A stretch of 61,233 nucleotides of DNA from Calothrix sp. MO_192.B10 (lineage in GTDB: Bacteria > Cyanobacteriota > Cyanobacteriia > Cyanobacteriales > Nostocaceae). Position numbers and translations under genes: made by a program. Of the stretch, positions 1-9,376 are shown one piece after another. The DNA lies in contig JASJDS010000003.1 in assembly GCA_030065055.1 (NCBI GenBank), forward strand, positions 1 to 61,233. Direction: 5' to 3'. Under the pieces are notes generated by a model. It saw only the letters and a program-made list of their open reading frames with translations, was not told the DNA's origin and ran no database searches. Each line of letters starts with the position of its first letter. Positions within the stretch are counted from its first letter, which is position 1.

Positions 1-200
1 TGTGGCGATCCCTGTAATTTAGCTACCTAATTAGGTATTCAATCAAGTTAGAGCTAGTCTCTAGGGCTTGGGATTCCCCTAGGGTAGGTGAGTTCAAAAA
101 ACTCTAAATTATTGCGATTTATGGTGATTTAGAGGTGTCACAGCATTATGAAACCTGCTATTCGCCAGCAGCGTCTTTTGAGAAGTCGGGGATCTGAAGA

Positions 201-3068
201 TTATGCTGGATACTGCTGCAACACCTGCTTTAAGTATTTACCCGTATAAGACTGGGGATTCTCCGCCACCTCTTCCGGTGTACCCACAGCAATCACCTCC
301 CCACCTTTATCCCCACCTTCTGGTCCCAAATCTACCACCCAATCAGCACAACGAATTACATCTAAGTTGTGTTCAATTACTAAAATAGAATTACCTTTAT
401 CCACCAATCTCTGCAATACATCCAATAATTTATGCACGTCGTAAAAAGATAAACCTGTGGTGGGTTCGTCAATTAAATAAAGTGTCTTCCCAGTAGCGCG
501 ACGGGATAACTCTGTGGCTAATTTCACTCGCTGTGCTTCCCCACCAGATAAAGTAGTTGCTGGTTGTCCTAAATGAATATAACCCAAACCCACATCCACT
601 AAAGTTTGCAGTTTCTTCACCGCTTTGGGAATATTTTGGCAAAAGTCTAAAGCTTCTTCCACTGTCATATTCAACACATCAGAAATGGATTTACCTTTAT
701 ACTTCACCTGTAAGGTTTCCCGGTTATATCTAGCACCTTTGCACACCTCACACTGTACGTAGACATCGGGTAAAAAGTTCATTTCAATCACATTCACACC
801 CTGTCCACTACAAGCCTCACACCGTCCACCTTTGACATTAAAGGAAAACTGTCCCCGCTTATAACCCCGTGTTTTCGCTTCTATGGTTTGAGCAAATACT
901 TCCCGAATGGCATCAAATACCCCGGTATAAGTGGCTGGATTGGAACGGGGTGTTCTACCGATGGGGGATTGATCGATGACAATGGCTTTATCAACTGCAC
1001 CCAATCCTTGAATTGTATCAATTTCTTTGGGTAAGGGAACTTTTTTCAGTAGATGGTGTTGTAGGGCAGGGTAAAGTAGTTCGTTAACTAGGGTCGATTT
1101 ACCGGAACCAGATACACCAGTAACGGTAACAAGTTTACCCAAGGGAATACTGACGTTAATGTTCTTGAGGTTATTACGACGGGCATTTTCCATAATTAAA
1201 TTAACCCCGTTTCCTTTCCTCCTCTTAGCTGGAGTGGCTATTGCTCTCCTTCCCGAAAGATAAGCACCTGTTAGGGAAGTTTCTGTATCCAATAATGTCT
1301 GCAAATCCCCCGCAGATACTATATCCCCTCCATGAATCCCTGCATGGGGACCAATATCTACAATAAAATCGGCGGCGCGAATGGTTTCTTCGTCATGTTC
1401 CACCACAATTAAGGTATTACCCAAATCCCGTAATCTGGTTAAGGTTTGCAGTAACCGCCCATTATCCCGTTGATGTAAGCCAATACTCGGCTCATCTAAT
1501 ACGTACAGTACCCCCGTTAACCCAGAGCCAATTTGGGTAGCTAAACGAATCCGTTGCGCTTCTCCCCCGGAAAGAGTCATGGCTGGACGATCTAAAGTAA
1601 GATAATCTAACCCCACATCCAGCAGAAATTGCAACCTTGCCCTAATTTCCCGCAATACCAAGTCTGCAATCTGCATTTGTCGGGGACTCAACTGTAAATT
1701 ATCAACCCTTTCCCGACAATCCCGAATAGAAACCCCTGTTAATTCTAATATGCCATACTGCCCCAACTTTACCGCCAAAGCCTCCGGTTTCAATCGTTTG
1801 CCATCACACACCGGACATGGTTGATCGATTAAATACTGCTCTAACTTTTGCTTAACTAACTCCGAACCCCCATCATATTGCCTTTGTAAAATTGGTAATA
1901 CCCCTTTAAAACTCTGCGTCCTCCGCGCCTCTGCGGTTTCTTCCTCTCCATTTAAAACAATTTCTTGCTGCTGGGGGGTTAAATTCTTCCACTGTGTCTG
2001 CAACTCAAACCCATGAGCTTGTCCCAAAGCATACAGTAACTCCAAATAATAGGAATTTTCCTTCTCAGACCAAGGAGCGATCGCAGCATACATGGGAGCA
2101 TTAGGATCGGGTACTACCAATTCAGGGGAGAATCTCCTTAATGTACCAATACCATGACAATGGGGGCAAGCACCATAGGGAGAATTGAAGGAAAATAAGC
2201 GCGGTGATAATTCCTCCATTACCGCCCCATGTTCGGGACAGGCAAAGTTTTCGGAAAATACTAACTCTGGATGTGATGATTTATCCTCCCCACCAGGAAC
2301 AATATCAATTACTGCAATACCTCCAGATTGCTTCAAACAGGTGGAAAGGGAATCCACCAAACGCTCCTGAATTCCTTCCTTCTTCACCAAACGGTCAATT
2401 ACCACCTCAATGGTATGGGTAAAATTTTTATCCAACTCAATGGAATCAGATAATTCCCGTACCTCCCCATCAACCCGCACCCGGACAAAACCTTGGGAAG
2501 CTAGGCTAGATAACAACTTCTTATGGGTTCCCTTCTTACCCCTCACCACCGGCGCGAGAATTTGGAACCGGGTACGCTCCGGTAAATCCAAAATGCGATC
2601 GCACATTTCATCAATGGTCTGGGGTGCAATAGAGCGATCGCATATGGGACAATGGGGTTGACCAGCACGTCCAAACAACAACCGCAGATAGTCATAAATC
2701 TCCGTCACCGTCCCCACCGTGGAACGGGGGTTATGGGAAGTGGACTTTTGGTCAATGGAAATCGCCGGACTTAGCCCTTCAATGGCTTCCACATCCGGTT
2801 TATCCATTTGTCCCAAAAATTGCCGTGCATAGGCACTCAGGGACTCCACATAGCGACGCTGCCCCTCGGCGAAGATAGTATCAAACGCCAGGGAAGACTT
2901 ACCAGAACCCGATACTCCAGTAAACACGATCAAGCGATCGCGGGGCAACTCTAAATCAACATTTTTTAAATTATGCTGCCTTGCACCCCGAATGCGAATA
3001 GTATTTTGACTATCACTAGTATGAGAAATATGTCCATTGAGGGATGCGGCTAGCTTGGTTGATGACAT
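201..3068 (-). CDS. uvrA: Excinuclease ABC subunit UvrA
   Basis: Damage-sensing ATPase of nucleotide excision repair; with UvrB it scans DNA and loads UvrB at lesions in the cytoplasm. The protein shows two ABC ATPase halves: Walker [10 protein letters not shown] near residue 51 and GVSGSGKST in the second half, with signatures [12 protein letters not shown] and [12 protein letters not shown]. CxxC pairs are visible ([32 protein letters not shown]), as expected for the UvrA zinc modules. Length is about 955 aa, normal for the family. I chose the ATG at 3068, which gives a start at [13 protein letters not shown]; a GTG at 3140 would add 24 residues that do not look like UvrA. The segment [12 protein letters not shown] comes from a dispersed repeat at 1911-1940. 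The gene stands alone. Identification is secure. Confidence 0.97.
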   Translation of the reverse strand: MSSTKLAASLNGHISHTSDSQNTIRIRGARQHNLKNVDLELPRDRLIVFTGVSGSGKSSLAFDTIFAEGQRRYVESLSAYARQFLGQMDKPDVEAIEGLSPAISIDQKSTSHNPRSTVGTVTEIYDYLRLLFGRAGQPHCPICDRSIAPQTIDEMCDRILDLPERTRFQILAPVVRGKKGTHKKLLSSLASQGFVRVRVDGEVRELSDSIELDKNFTHTIEVVIDRLVKKEGIQERLVDSLSTCLKQSGGIAVIDIVPGGEDKSSHPELVFSENFACPEHGAVMEELSPRLFSFNSPYGACPHCHGIGTLRRFSPELVVPDPNAPMYAAIAPWSEKENSYYLELLYALGQAHGFELQTQWKNLTPQQQEIVLNGEEETAEARRTQSFKGVLPILQRQYDGGSELVKQKLEQYLIDQPCPVCDGKRLKPEALAVKLGQYGILELTGVSIRDCRERVDNLQLSPRQMQIADLVLREIRARLQFLLDVGLDYLTLDRPAMTLSGGEAQRIRLATQIGSGLTGVLYVLDEPSIGLHQRDNGRLLQTLTRLRDLGNTLIVVEHDEETIRAADFIVDIGPHAGIHGGDIVSAGDLQTLLDTETSLTGAYLSGRRAIATPAKRRKGNGVNLIMENARRNNLKNINVSIPLGKLVTVTGVSGSGKSTLVNELLYPALQHHLLKKVPLPKEIDTIQGLGAVDKAIVIDQSPIGRTPRSNPATYTGVFDAIREVFAQTIEAKTRGYKRGQFSFNVKGGRCEACSGQGVNVIEMNFLPDVYVQCEVCKGARYNRETLQVKYKGKSISDVLNMTVEEALDFCQNIPKAVKKLQTLVDVGLGYIHLGQPATTLSGGEAQRVKLATELSRRATGKTLYLIDEPTTGLSFYDVHKLLDVLQRLVDKGNSILVIEHNLDVIRCADWVVDLGPEGGDKGGEVIAVGTPEEVAENPQSYTGKYLKQVLQQYPA
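1911..1940. repeat. Dispersed GC-rich repeat inside uvrA
   Basis: This stretch has the pattern CTCTGCGTCCTCCGCGCCTC followed by TGCGG, and a close relative lies in non-coding DNA at 12462-12493. In uvrA it is read in frame and encodes [12 protein letters not shown] within the middle of the protein. I infer a repeat inserted without breaking the reading frame. Confidence 0.55.
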
Positions 3069-3225
3069 ATCAGCAGGGTAAGACGGTGGCAGGAAACAAT
3101 CCTTAATAATACTACCGTGTTCCTGACTTGGATAGAACACTTGTATTGTTTTAACTAACGTGGGGTCTGGGGAGCTTTACGCTAAATACTGTAATACCAT
3201 TTCTTTATAAAGATGTGTCAAATTT

Positions 3226-3245
3226 AGCCTGCTCCCGGCAGGCTT
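3226..3245. terminator. Short hairpin between uvrA and tnpB
   Basis: AGCCTGC and GCAGGCT form a 7-bp stem around a five-base loop. It lies between the 5' end of uvrA and the 3' end of the tnpB gene at 3378. On the minus strand it could end tnpB transcription, but the following T-run is weak. It may also be part of the element's right end. Confidence 0.35.
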
Positions 3246-3377
3246 TGTTCGTATAGCCCCACTCTTCTAGAGTAAGGGGAATATAGCGCAGCCTCATATA
3301 GAATTGGTATAAGAATTTAAAACTAAGAAAATACCGTTCAAATAATTCTGGACATATCTACCAATAAGTAGTCATAT

Positions 3378-4634
3378 CTAGACAAATTCATTCTTAGTCC
3401 ATAATTTCAGAACTAAAGGCATAAACGGCAATACACGCCAGTTGCTACAACGGGGGGAACCCCCGCAACGCACTGGCTCCTCTATCCCATTCATAAAGTT
3501 TGGGATTACTTTTCTTGCTATATTCAAACTTCCATTAGTGTCCGCATTTATTGTTTTACCAGTAGAGGTCTTGTATAAACCTCTTTTGGTTCTTTTACCA
3601 CTAAAGCTATGTTTAGTATTAGGTTTGTACTTAGGTAATGCATCACCATCTAATGCACTGGCTTTGGAAGTATACGATTCCTCAGTTATTACCACATCAA
3701 TACCTGCTAATTCTCCCTTGTAAACCAACATATTGATTAATTTTGAATGAGGTATTTTAGTAAATTGCTGATTATTGCGTTTACCTATTTTGATGTTTTG
3801 TTTCCAACCTTGATTGTTACCTATTACTAGCGTAGTTATATCGTTAGCGATGCACCAATTAATAATTCTACGGCTTGCTGTATGTAGGTAATTATCTATC
3901 CTATTATCGCGCTTACAATTAAGCTTTTTTATCTGTGTCCATGCCTCTTTAGATTGAGCATTAGCAAGTCTTTTGTTGAAAAATTGATTGATACTCTTTA
4001 ACGGTCTACCATTAACCAACAGAGGTTTTAAACCTGGTCGATTTGAAGTTATAGCCATTAAGTTCGTTAGTCCTAAATCAACTCTAGCAGCGTACTTAGA
4101 CTGCTTTCTCTCAATATCTGGGATAGTATAAACAATTTCAATTACATAACAATTGAGTTTCGGAGCAATGCGAACTTGATTAATATTGACAGCCTTAGTA
4201 GACAATTCAATTTTAGACTGAGATAACTTAACAACACCTTTCTTTAGTGCTGGTTTTGATAAAGTATCTGAAGGATAAATAACAATATTTCTACCGTGTT
4301 CCTTATGTTTATACTTAGGGATTTTTGGTTTACCTAAATATTTATCAGGATGCTTTGACCAGTCTTTTAAAGCTGCTTTCCATCCTTTCCAAGCCTCCGA
4401 CACTCGCCTAACAATCTGTTTGCTTACTTTCGTTGGTAGATACCTATAAGCTTCTAGATTCTTAGTTTGATGGTAAATATCTATTGAATTGTAGTATTTA
4501 CCCTCAGCAAAAAAGTACTGTCTTTGAGTGTAATTAGCTGCGTTATATAAGTGCTTTAACTGTAAAGCCAGGTAATCACATTCTTGCCAAAACTTGTGTT
4601 GTCTATTAATTGTGTGTTTTTCTACTAATTGCAT
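3378..4634 (-). CDS. IS200/IS605-family TnpB-like protein with altered RuvC-II motif
   Basis: RNA-guided nuclease/transposon accessory protein family (OrfB, TnpB), 418 aa, ATG start. RuvC-like motifs are visible: VDLGLTNL (RuvC-I, Asp) and NADTNGSLNIARK (RuvC-III, Asp). The usual RuvC-II glutamate is not in the expected place: that segment reads TTLVIGNNQGWKQ. A glutamate pair in TEESYTSKAS could take its place, as is known for some TnpB groups with rearranged catalytic residues. There is no CxxC...CxxC zinc ribbon. The last ~40 codons run through a palindromic repeat (3437-3477), so the C-terminus is probably altered. No tnpA is adjacent; a small ribbon-helix-helix gene is divergent at 4716. 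Whether it is active is open. Confidence 0.85.
   Translation of the reverse strand: MQLVEKHTINRQHKFWQECDYLALQLKHLYNAANYTQRQYFFAEGKYYNSIDIYHQTKNLEAYRYLPTKVSKQIVRRVSEAWKGWKAALKDWSKHPDKYLGKPKIPKYKHKEHGRNIVIYPSDTLSKPALKKGVVKLSQSKIELSTKAVNINQVRIAPKLNCYVIEIVYTIPDIERKQSKYAARVDLGLTNLMAITSNRPGLKPLLVNGRPLKSINQFFNKRLANAQSKEAWTQIKKLNCKRDNRIDNYLHTASRRIINWCIANDITTLVIGNNQGWKQNIKIGKRNNQQFTKIPHSKLINMLVYKGELAGIDVVITEESYTSKASALDGDALPKYKPNTKHSFSGKRTKRGLYKTSTGKTINADTNGSLNIARKVIPNFMNGIEEPVRCGGSPRCSNWRVLPFMPLVLKLWTKNEFV
3437..3477. repeat. 41-bp palindromic element, copy 1
   Basis: Outer arms GCCAGTTGC / GCACTGGC enclose an inner hairpin GGGGGG-AA-CCCCC. It is nearly identical to 28405-28445 and shares outer arms with 23448-23489. 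It lies inside the 3' end of the tnpB ORF, without a stop in that frame. Confidence 0.8.
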
Positions 4635-4715
4635 TGTATCACCTTCGGTGACGCTACGCGAACGACCTCCAATGATATAGTCGTATTGTATATGATTTAT
4701 TAGAAAAATGCAACC

Positions 4716-4877
4716 ATGCCTAGAAAAAAGATTTACAACGAACAGAAGCGTAGATTTACAATGACTTTGACCGAAACAGCGATACAGTGGTTAGAGCAAA
4801 AACAAGTAGAATTAGGTGCAAATAGTTTAAGTGATGTGATTGAGCGTATGGCACGAGAAAAACTAGACAAAAAGTAA
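4716..4877 (+). CDS. Small ribbon-helix-helix (CopG-like) protein
   Basis: A 53-aa basic protein starting MPRKKIYNEQKRRFTMTLTE and ending in REKLDKK. The pattern (short basic arm, beta-strand RRFTMTL, helix TAIQWLEQKQVEL, turn GANS, helix LSDVIERMARE) fits a ribbon-helix-helix DNA-binding fold of CopG type. It is divergent from tnpB (4634) with about 80 bp between the starts, so a shared regulatory region is likely. I recall similar small genes beside tnpB genes of this type in cyanobacteria, which suggests a partner or regulator of the element rather than a host gene. It could instead be an orphan antitoxin. No toxin lies next to it. Confidence 0.7.
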   Translation: MPRKKIYNEQKRRFTMTLTETAIQWLEQKQVELGANSLSDVIERMAREKLDKK

Positions 4878-5119
4878 GATTTGTATATTTTGGGGTAGAA
4901 ATTAGATAACAGTTACTAACCCAGACTTTGAGTAGTGATTTCTCGATTCTGAAGTTCTATGTATTAACTAATAACTAAAAAGCAATGAGCCAAGATAAAT
5001 TATACTTTCAATATCCCAAATTTATTTGTGGATAAAAAGATAAGCTTATCATTATTTGCAACCCCTAAATTTAGGTACAGCGTCAATCCAAAATCTCAAA
5101 TCTCAAATCAAAAAGTTGC

Positions 5120-5845
5120 ATGACTAATCAGTATTTATTAGAAGTTAATAACGTCCACGCCGGATATATCAAAGATGTAGACATCCTCCAAGGAATTAAC
5201 TTTCGGGTACAACCAGGAGAACTAGTTACAGTCATTGGTCCCAATGGTGCAGGAAAATCAACCTTAGCAAAAACAATTTTTGGACTGTTAACACCCCACA
5301 CAGGCAATATCACTTTTAAGGATGAAGATATAACAGGGCTAAAATCAAATCAAATTGTACAACGGGGAATGTGTTATGTACCACAAATCTCCAATGTCTT
5401 CCCCTCATTGAGTGTGGAAGAAAACTTAGAAATGGGTGCTTTTGTCCGTAATGTCCCCCTAGCACCACTCAAAAAGCGAATATTTGATATGTTTCCCAGA
5501 CTTGCCGAACGCCGCAAACAACGTGGGGGAACCCTATCCGGTGGGGAAAGACAAATGTTAGCTATGGGTAGAGCGTTGATGTTGGAACCAATTCTATTGA
5601 TTTTAGATGAGCCGTCTGCTGCTTTATCTCCCATTTTGGTAACACAGGTATTTGAGCAAATCAAGCAGGTGAATCAAGGGGGTACGGCTATTGTATTAGT
5701 AGAACAAAATGCCCGTAAAGCCCTGGAAATGTCCCATCGCGGTTATGTATTAGAGTCAGGAAAGGATGCAATTTCTGGCCCAGGAGTAGATTTATTGAAC
5801 GATCCCCAGGTAGGGGAGTTGTATCTCGGTGCGGGGAAGGAGTAG
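5120..5845 (+). CDS. livF: Branched-chain/neutral amino acid ABC transporter ATP-binding protein (LivF/NatE type)
   Basis: Cytoplasmic ATPase that powers uptake of branched-chain or neutral amino acids through a LivHM-type permease; in cyanobacteria the counterpart is NatE of the N-I system. The 241-aa sequence has Walker A GPNGAGKST near residue 41, signature LSGGERQMLAMG, Walker B LLILDEPSAALSP and the switch histidine region replaced by VEQNARKAL, as in LivF proteins. The start MTNQYLLEVNNVHAGY is typical. No permease, LivG or binding-protein gene lies nearby, so the transporter genes are scattered, which is usual in cyanobacteria. A GC-rich hairpin directly follows the stop codon. Substrate assignment is by family only. 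Confidence 0.88.
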   Translation: MTNQYLLEVNNVHAGYIKDVDILQGINFRVQPGELVTVIGPNGAGKSTLAKTIFGLLTPHTGNITFKDEDITGLKSNQIVQRGMCYVPQISNVFPSLSVEENLEMGAFVRNVPLAPLKKRIFDMFPRLAERRKQRGGTLSGGERQMLAMGRALMLEPILLILDEPSAALSPILVTQVFEQIKQVNQGGTAIVLVEQNARKALEMSHRGYVLESGKDAISGPGVDLLNDPQVGELYLGAGKE

Positions 5846-5864
5846 GGGCGGGGTTTCCCCGCCC
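5846..5864 (+). terminator. Hairpin directly after the ABC ATPase gene
   Basis: GGGCGGGG-TTT-CCCCGCCC is a perfect 8-bp stem that starts at the base after the stop codon. It lacks a following T-run, so it may act as a weak terminator or a 3' stabiliser of the transcript. Confidence 0.5.
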
Positions 5865-5893
5865 GGAGTGTGGGGGGTTGACCAAATAATTAC

Positions 5894-5919
5894 TAATTCG
5901 TAATTCGTAATTCGTAATT
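5894..5919. repeat. Heptamer tandem repeat (TAATTCG)n
   Basis: About three and a half copies of TAATTCG in the spacer after the ABC ATPase gene; one of several heptamer tandem repeats (STRR type) in this window. Confidence 0.75.
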
Positions 5920-5948
5920 AAAAATTCAGGAATTACTCACTAATTACG

Positions 5949-5974
5949 AAACCCCGTCCGTCCCGACGGGGTTT
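5949..5974. terminator. Strong inverted repeat, possible bidirectional terminator
   Basis: AAACCCCGTC and GACGGGGTTT form a perfect 10-bp stem around a six-base loop. A/T tracts on both outer sides make it suitable as a terminator on either strand. It could equally be a dispersed repeat. Confidence 0.5.
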
Positions 5975-5986
5975 ATTCAGGGTACA

Positions 5987-6123
5987 AGCCCCTCAATTCA
6001 TTGATGAAAAAAATAAATTTGATTCATTATTCAAGCCCCCGGATTCATCCGTGGGGTAATAATTACGAATTACGTTAGCGCAGCTCCTCCGTTAGCGCAG
6101 CTCTCCCGGAGGGAGCAGGAGGC
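5987..6123. repeat. Composite hairpin repeat, locus A
   Basis: Two related hairpins lie at 5987-6010 and 6034-6059, of the form AGCCCC-N5-TC-N5'-GGGG. They are followed by two GTTAGCGCAGCTC units ending in CCGGAGGGAGCAGGAGG at 6073-6122. The same order of parts, with a different but still complementary N5 stem, is found on the other strand at 39849-39940. The remaining spacer to 6312 holds imperfect CATCAACTAT-type direct repeats and no gene that I can support. Confidence 0.65.
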
Positions 6124-6219
6124 ATTATAAATTACGAATTGCGCGAAGCGCTTGACGGTTGATGGTTGGGATTACCGAAGAAGATAAATTTAATCCTCTC
6201 TCACTCCTTCCCTCCATCA

Positions 6220-6312
6220 CCTCATCATCCCATTACCTTATCATCCCATCAACTATCAACCATCATCCTATCAACTATCAACTATCAACTAACAACTAAC
6301 AACCATCAACCA
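6220..6312. repeat. Imperfect simple repeats (CATCAACTAT-like)
   Basis: Runs of CATCATCC, CAACTATCAACT and CAACTAACAAC-like units fill the spacer up to the 3' end of the Ca2+-ATPase-like gene. An open frame across it (from 6166) is a low-complexity artefact. Confidence 0.7.
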
Positions 6313-9024
6313 TCACTCCCTCACTCTCCTCTGCCAGTGCCATCCTAATTTGTGAACCTCGATCGCTATTAGTACTGTTAAACTCAAACCAATCAACAAA
6401 CCCCAAGTTTTTACCCCCACGGGTTCGGTATACAATAAGGTGTTTCCTAGGGGTATATATAAGATAGCTACGTGAATTAGGAATGCCAAAGCTGTACCAG
6501 CCAGGAGAATGGGACTGCGTAGGGGAGATAGCTGGAAAACAGATTTTTCTTCAGAACGGCAATTACCGATGTGAATGTTTTCAAATAACACCATTAATAA
6601 CAACAACGCATTCCGAGCTGAAGATACCTGCCAGCCATTATTAAGTAACAATTGAAACAGGCTAAAACCAACCAGACCCATGACCACAGCTGCTACCACC
6701 GTGCGTTCAATCATTAAGCGGTTAAAGATGGGTTCTTTTGGCGATCGCGGATGGCGGTGAAGTACGTCCCCTTCACTGGGTTCAAATGCCAATGCTACGT
6801 CCTGGATGCCGTTGGTGACTAAATTCAGCCACAGTAGCTGTACGGGTAATAATGGTAGGGGTAAGCCGGTTAAAATTCCCAACCCCACTAGTACCACTTC
6901 TGCCGCCCCGGTGGACACAAGTAAGTAAATCACCTTGCGAATATTGTTGTAGGCAACTCGCCCTTCTTCAATGCCAGCCACAATGGTACCAAAATGGTCA
7001 TCGCTCACGACTAACTCCGCAGCTTCACGGGCAACATCTGTGCCCGATTTACCCATTGCCACCCCGATATTAGCGGCACGGAGGGCGGGAGCATCGTTCA
7101 CACCATCCCCGGTAACTGCCACGAAATCACCGGAGTCACGGGCGGCGTTGACGAGTTGCAGTTTTTGATGGGGGGCAACCCTGGCAAATACTTCTACGGT
7201 TTTGATGGTTGACTGTAATTGTTCTGGGGATTGAGTAGCCAGCTCACTACCTGTAATTACCTGCTCTGGTGTGGTTGCCAAACCTAAATCACGGGCGATC
7301 GCTAAAGCTGTGGTAGGATGATCCCCAGTTACCATCCACACCCGAATCCCTGCTGTATGGCAAGCAGCGATCGCATCACGGACACCGGCTCTGAGGGGGT
7401 CAATCATACCCACAAACCCCAAACAGGTAAGTTGGGCAGGAGCAGGGGGAGCTTGAGTTGAATCCAGGCGATCGCTCATTATACCCTCTGCTAGTGCTAA
7501 TACCCGATAGCCCTGTTCTGCCATGTTCTGGGCAATGGTGGTGAGTGCCATTTCCTGTTGGGGGTACTGTGATAAATCGCACATCTTCAGTACCCGTTCC
7601 GGCGCACCTTTGACAAACACATACTTGGTTTCTCCAGGGGAGTCAGTTGCGTGATAGGTGGCAGCAAATTGATGTTCTGGCTCAAAGGGGATTTCATTGA
7701 TTTGGGGATACTGTTCTAGGGTGACTTCCCGGTTCCAGCCTAATTTATGTGCCATTACTAATAAAGCAATATCCGTGGGATCGCCCCGCCATACCCAATT
7801 CCCATTGCGGTGGTGTAAGTCGGCTTCATTGCAAAGCACAGCAGCACGGGCGAGGTTAGTAAAGGTGGTGGGATTGGCGGTGGAGATGGAGTCTGACAGT
7901 GTAATTACTTGCCCATCTGGTATAAAACCTTTCCCTGTAACTTGAAAGCGATCGCCATTTGTCAGGCAGATTTCCCGCACCGTTAATTCATTACAAGTTA
8001 GGGTTCCCGTCTTATCGCTGGCAATTAAAGTACAACTCCCCAGCCCTTCCACAGCCGGTAAACGACGGACAATCACCCCGCGACTAGCCATACGGGATGT
8101 GGCAACAGCAAGAGCCACCGTCAGGGCAACGGGTAAACCTTCAGGGATGGCAGAAACCGCCAAAGCCACCCCAAACATAAACATATCGGTAATACTGTAA
8201 CCATGCCTGAGAATCCCTACCAGAGCAACTACCAGAGCCGCCACCACAACCGCCATTGCTATCCGCCGGCTGAACAGTTCCATCCGTTCTAATAGGGGTG
8301 GTTTACCCCCTGAAGACTTGAGCATTGCCGTTGCCAGTTGACCTACCATAGTAGCGGTGGCAGTAGCAACTACTAGCCCTTTAGCCCTGCCCCGCACCAC
8401 AATAGAACCGGCATAAGCCATATTGCATCGTTCCGCCAACGGTGTATTTACCTCTCCACACCACTGAGAATTTTTTAATACAGGGAGGGATTCTCCAGTT
8501 AATAAAGACTCATCTATCTCCAAATTGTGGGTTCCCAGTAGTCGCATATCGGCAGGGATGCGGTTCCCTGACTCCAGCCACACCACATCCCCCGGAACCA
8601 CCTGTTCCCCATCAATTTCACACACCTCCCCATCCCGGAGTACCGCCGCCCGAATCTTCAGTAATTGTTGCAGAGCTTGGCTACTTTTTTCCGCCCGCCA
8701 TTCCTGGTAGCCACCAATCAAGGCATTAATGGCAAGTACCCCAGTGATAAACCCGGCATCTTTCACATCTCCAATGGCAATGGATATCAGGGTAGCAAGG
8801 GCGAGAACATAAATTAAGGGACTGCGGAATTGCCGTAACAGAATTTGCCACCAGCTAGGGGGAGGTTTTTGGGGTAATTGATTGAGTCCATACTCTGTTA
8901 AACGTCGTTGAGCTTCCTGTTTATCCAGTCCATTTACATTGCCATTTACCAGCTTGATTACCACTTCCAAGGGGTTGGAGTGCCATGATTGAGTCTTTTG
9001 AGTCCGTATCATCACTGTCTTCAT
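6313..9024 (-). CDS. P2-type cation-transporting ATPase (Ca2+-ATPase-like)
   Basis: Membrane pump that couples ATP hydrolysis to export of a cation, most likely Ca2+. The 903-aa protein has the N-terminal cation-ATPase domain, TGES actuator motif (residues 176-179), M4 motif IPEGLP (about 293-298), phosphorylation site SDKTGTLT (Asp337), hinge TGDGVNDAPAL, and six C-terminal membrane helices, including TNGIQDVALAFEP in the M6 region. This set is typical of bacterial SERCA/PMR1-like pumps. ATG start at 9024. It is convergent with the ABC ATPase gene and divergent from the JAMM/MoeB pair. Ion specificity cannot be read with certainty; Na+ or other P2-type substrates are possible. Confidence 0.9.
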   Translation of the reverse strand: MKTVMIRTQKTQSWHSNPLEVVIKLVNGNVNGLDKQEAQRRLTEYGLNQLPQKPPPSWWQILLRQFRSPLIYVLALATLISIAIGDVKDAGFITGVLAINALIGGYQEWRAEKSSQALQQLLKIRAAVLRDGEVCEIDGEQVVPGDVVWLESGNRIPADMRLLGTHNLEIDESLLTGESLPVLKNSQWCGEVNTPLAERCNMAYAGSIVVRGRAKGLVVATATATMVGQLATAMLKSSGGKPPLLERMELFSRRIAMAVVVAALVVALVGILRHGYSITDMFMFGVALAVSAIPEGLPVALTVALAVATSRMASRGVIVRRLPAVEGLGSCTLIASDKTGTLTCNELTVREICLTNGDRFQVTGKGFIPDGQVITLSDSISTANPTTFTNLARAAVLCNEADLHHRNGNWVWRGDPTDIALLVMAHKLGWNREVTLEQYPQINEIPFEPEHQFAATYHATDSPGETKYVFVKGAPERVLKMCDLSQYPQQEMALTTIAQNMAEQGYRVLALAEGIMSDRLDSTQAPPAPAQLTCLGFVGMIDPLRAGVRDAIAACHTAGIRVWMVTGDHPTTALAIARDLGLATTPEQVITGSELATQSPEQLQSTIKTVEVFARVAPHQKLQLVNAARDSGDFVAVTGDGVNDAPALRAANIGVAMGKSGTDVAREAAELVVSDDHFGTIVAGIEEGRVAYNNIRKVIYLLVSTGAAEVVLVGLGILTGLPLPLLPVQLLWLNLVTNGIQDVALAFEPSEGDVLHRHPRSPKEPIFNRLMIERTVVAAVVMGLVGFSLFQLLLNNGWQVSSARNALLLLMVLFENIHIGNCRSEEKSVFQLSPLRSPILLAGTALAFLIHVAILYIPLGNTLLYTEPVGVKTWGLLIGLSLTVLIAIEVHKLGWHWQRRVRE

Positions 9025-9280
9025 GAGGCGTATAGTAATGCTGTGCGGAATTACAATTGGAAATTAAAATGCTTGTGATGTAAGGTTTTCATTTATAGAC
9101 TTTAGCGCAAAACCCATCTGCTTACAGCCGTGGGAGTAATCTTCTAGTAAGCTATTTTTTGAACAAAACTTGACATTTCTTGACAACCTTTCTCTATCTG
9201 ATGAGGTACATACTTGAAGCTAAAAGGCTTGGCAATTCTGGCTGTTGGTACAACCTCATTTGAGTAGGAACTGCTATATT

Positions 9281-9330
9281 ACTTATTACTTATTACTTAT
9301 TACTTATTACTTATTACTTATTACTTACTT
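9281..9330. repeat. Heptamer tandem repeat (TTACTTA)n
   Basis: About seven copies of TTACTTA (ACTTATT register) just upstream of the JAMM gene; the same heptamer repeats at 37886-37933. It creates an open upstream frame (ITYYLLLITYY) that makes the neighbouring ORF look 44 codons too long. Confidence 0.85.
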
Positions 9331-9376
9331 TTTCTGCCTCTCCCACACATTTTTCCCTTCACCCCTTGTCCCCTTT

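Noticed and set aside
6166-6348. A 60-aa plus-strand ORF before the Ca2+-ATPase-like gene
   Set aside because: It consists of imperfect simple repeats and overlaps the end of the pump gene.
9245-9376. A 44-residue N-terminal extension of the JAMM protein that resembles a membrane helix (ITYYLLLITYYLLLITYFF)
   Set aside because: It is encoded by the TTACTTA repeat; the JAMM domain begins cleanly at the ATG at 9377.
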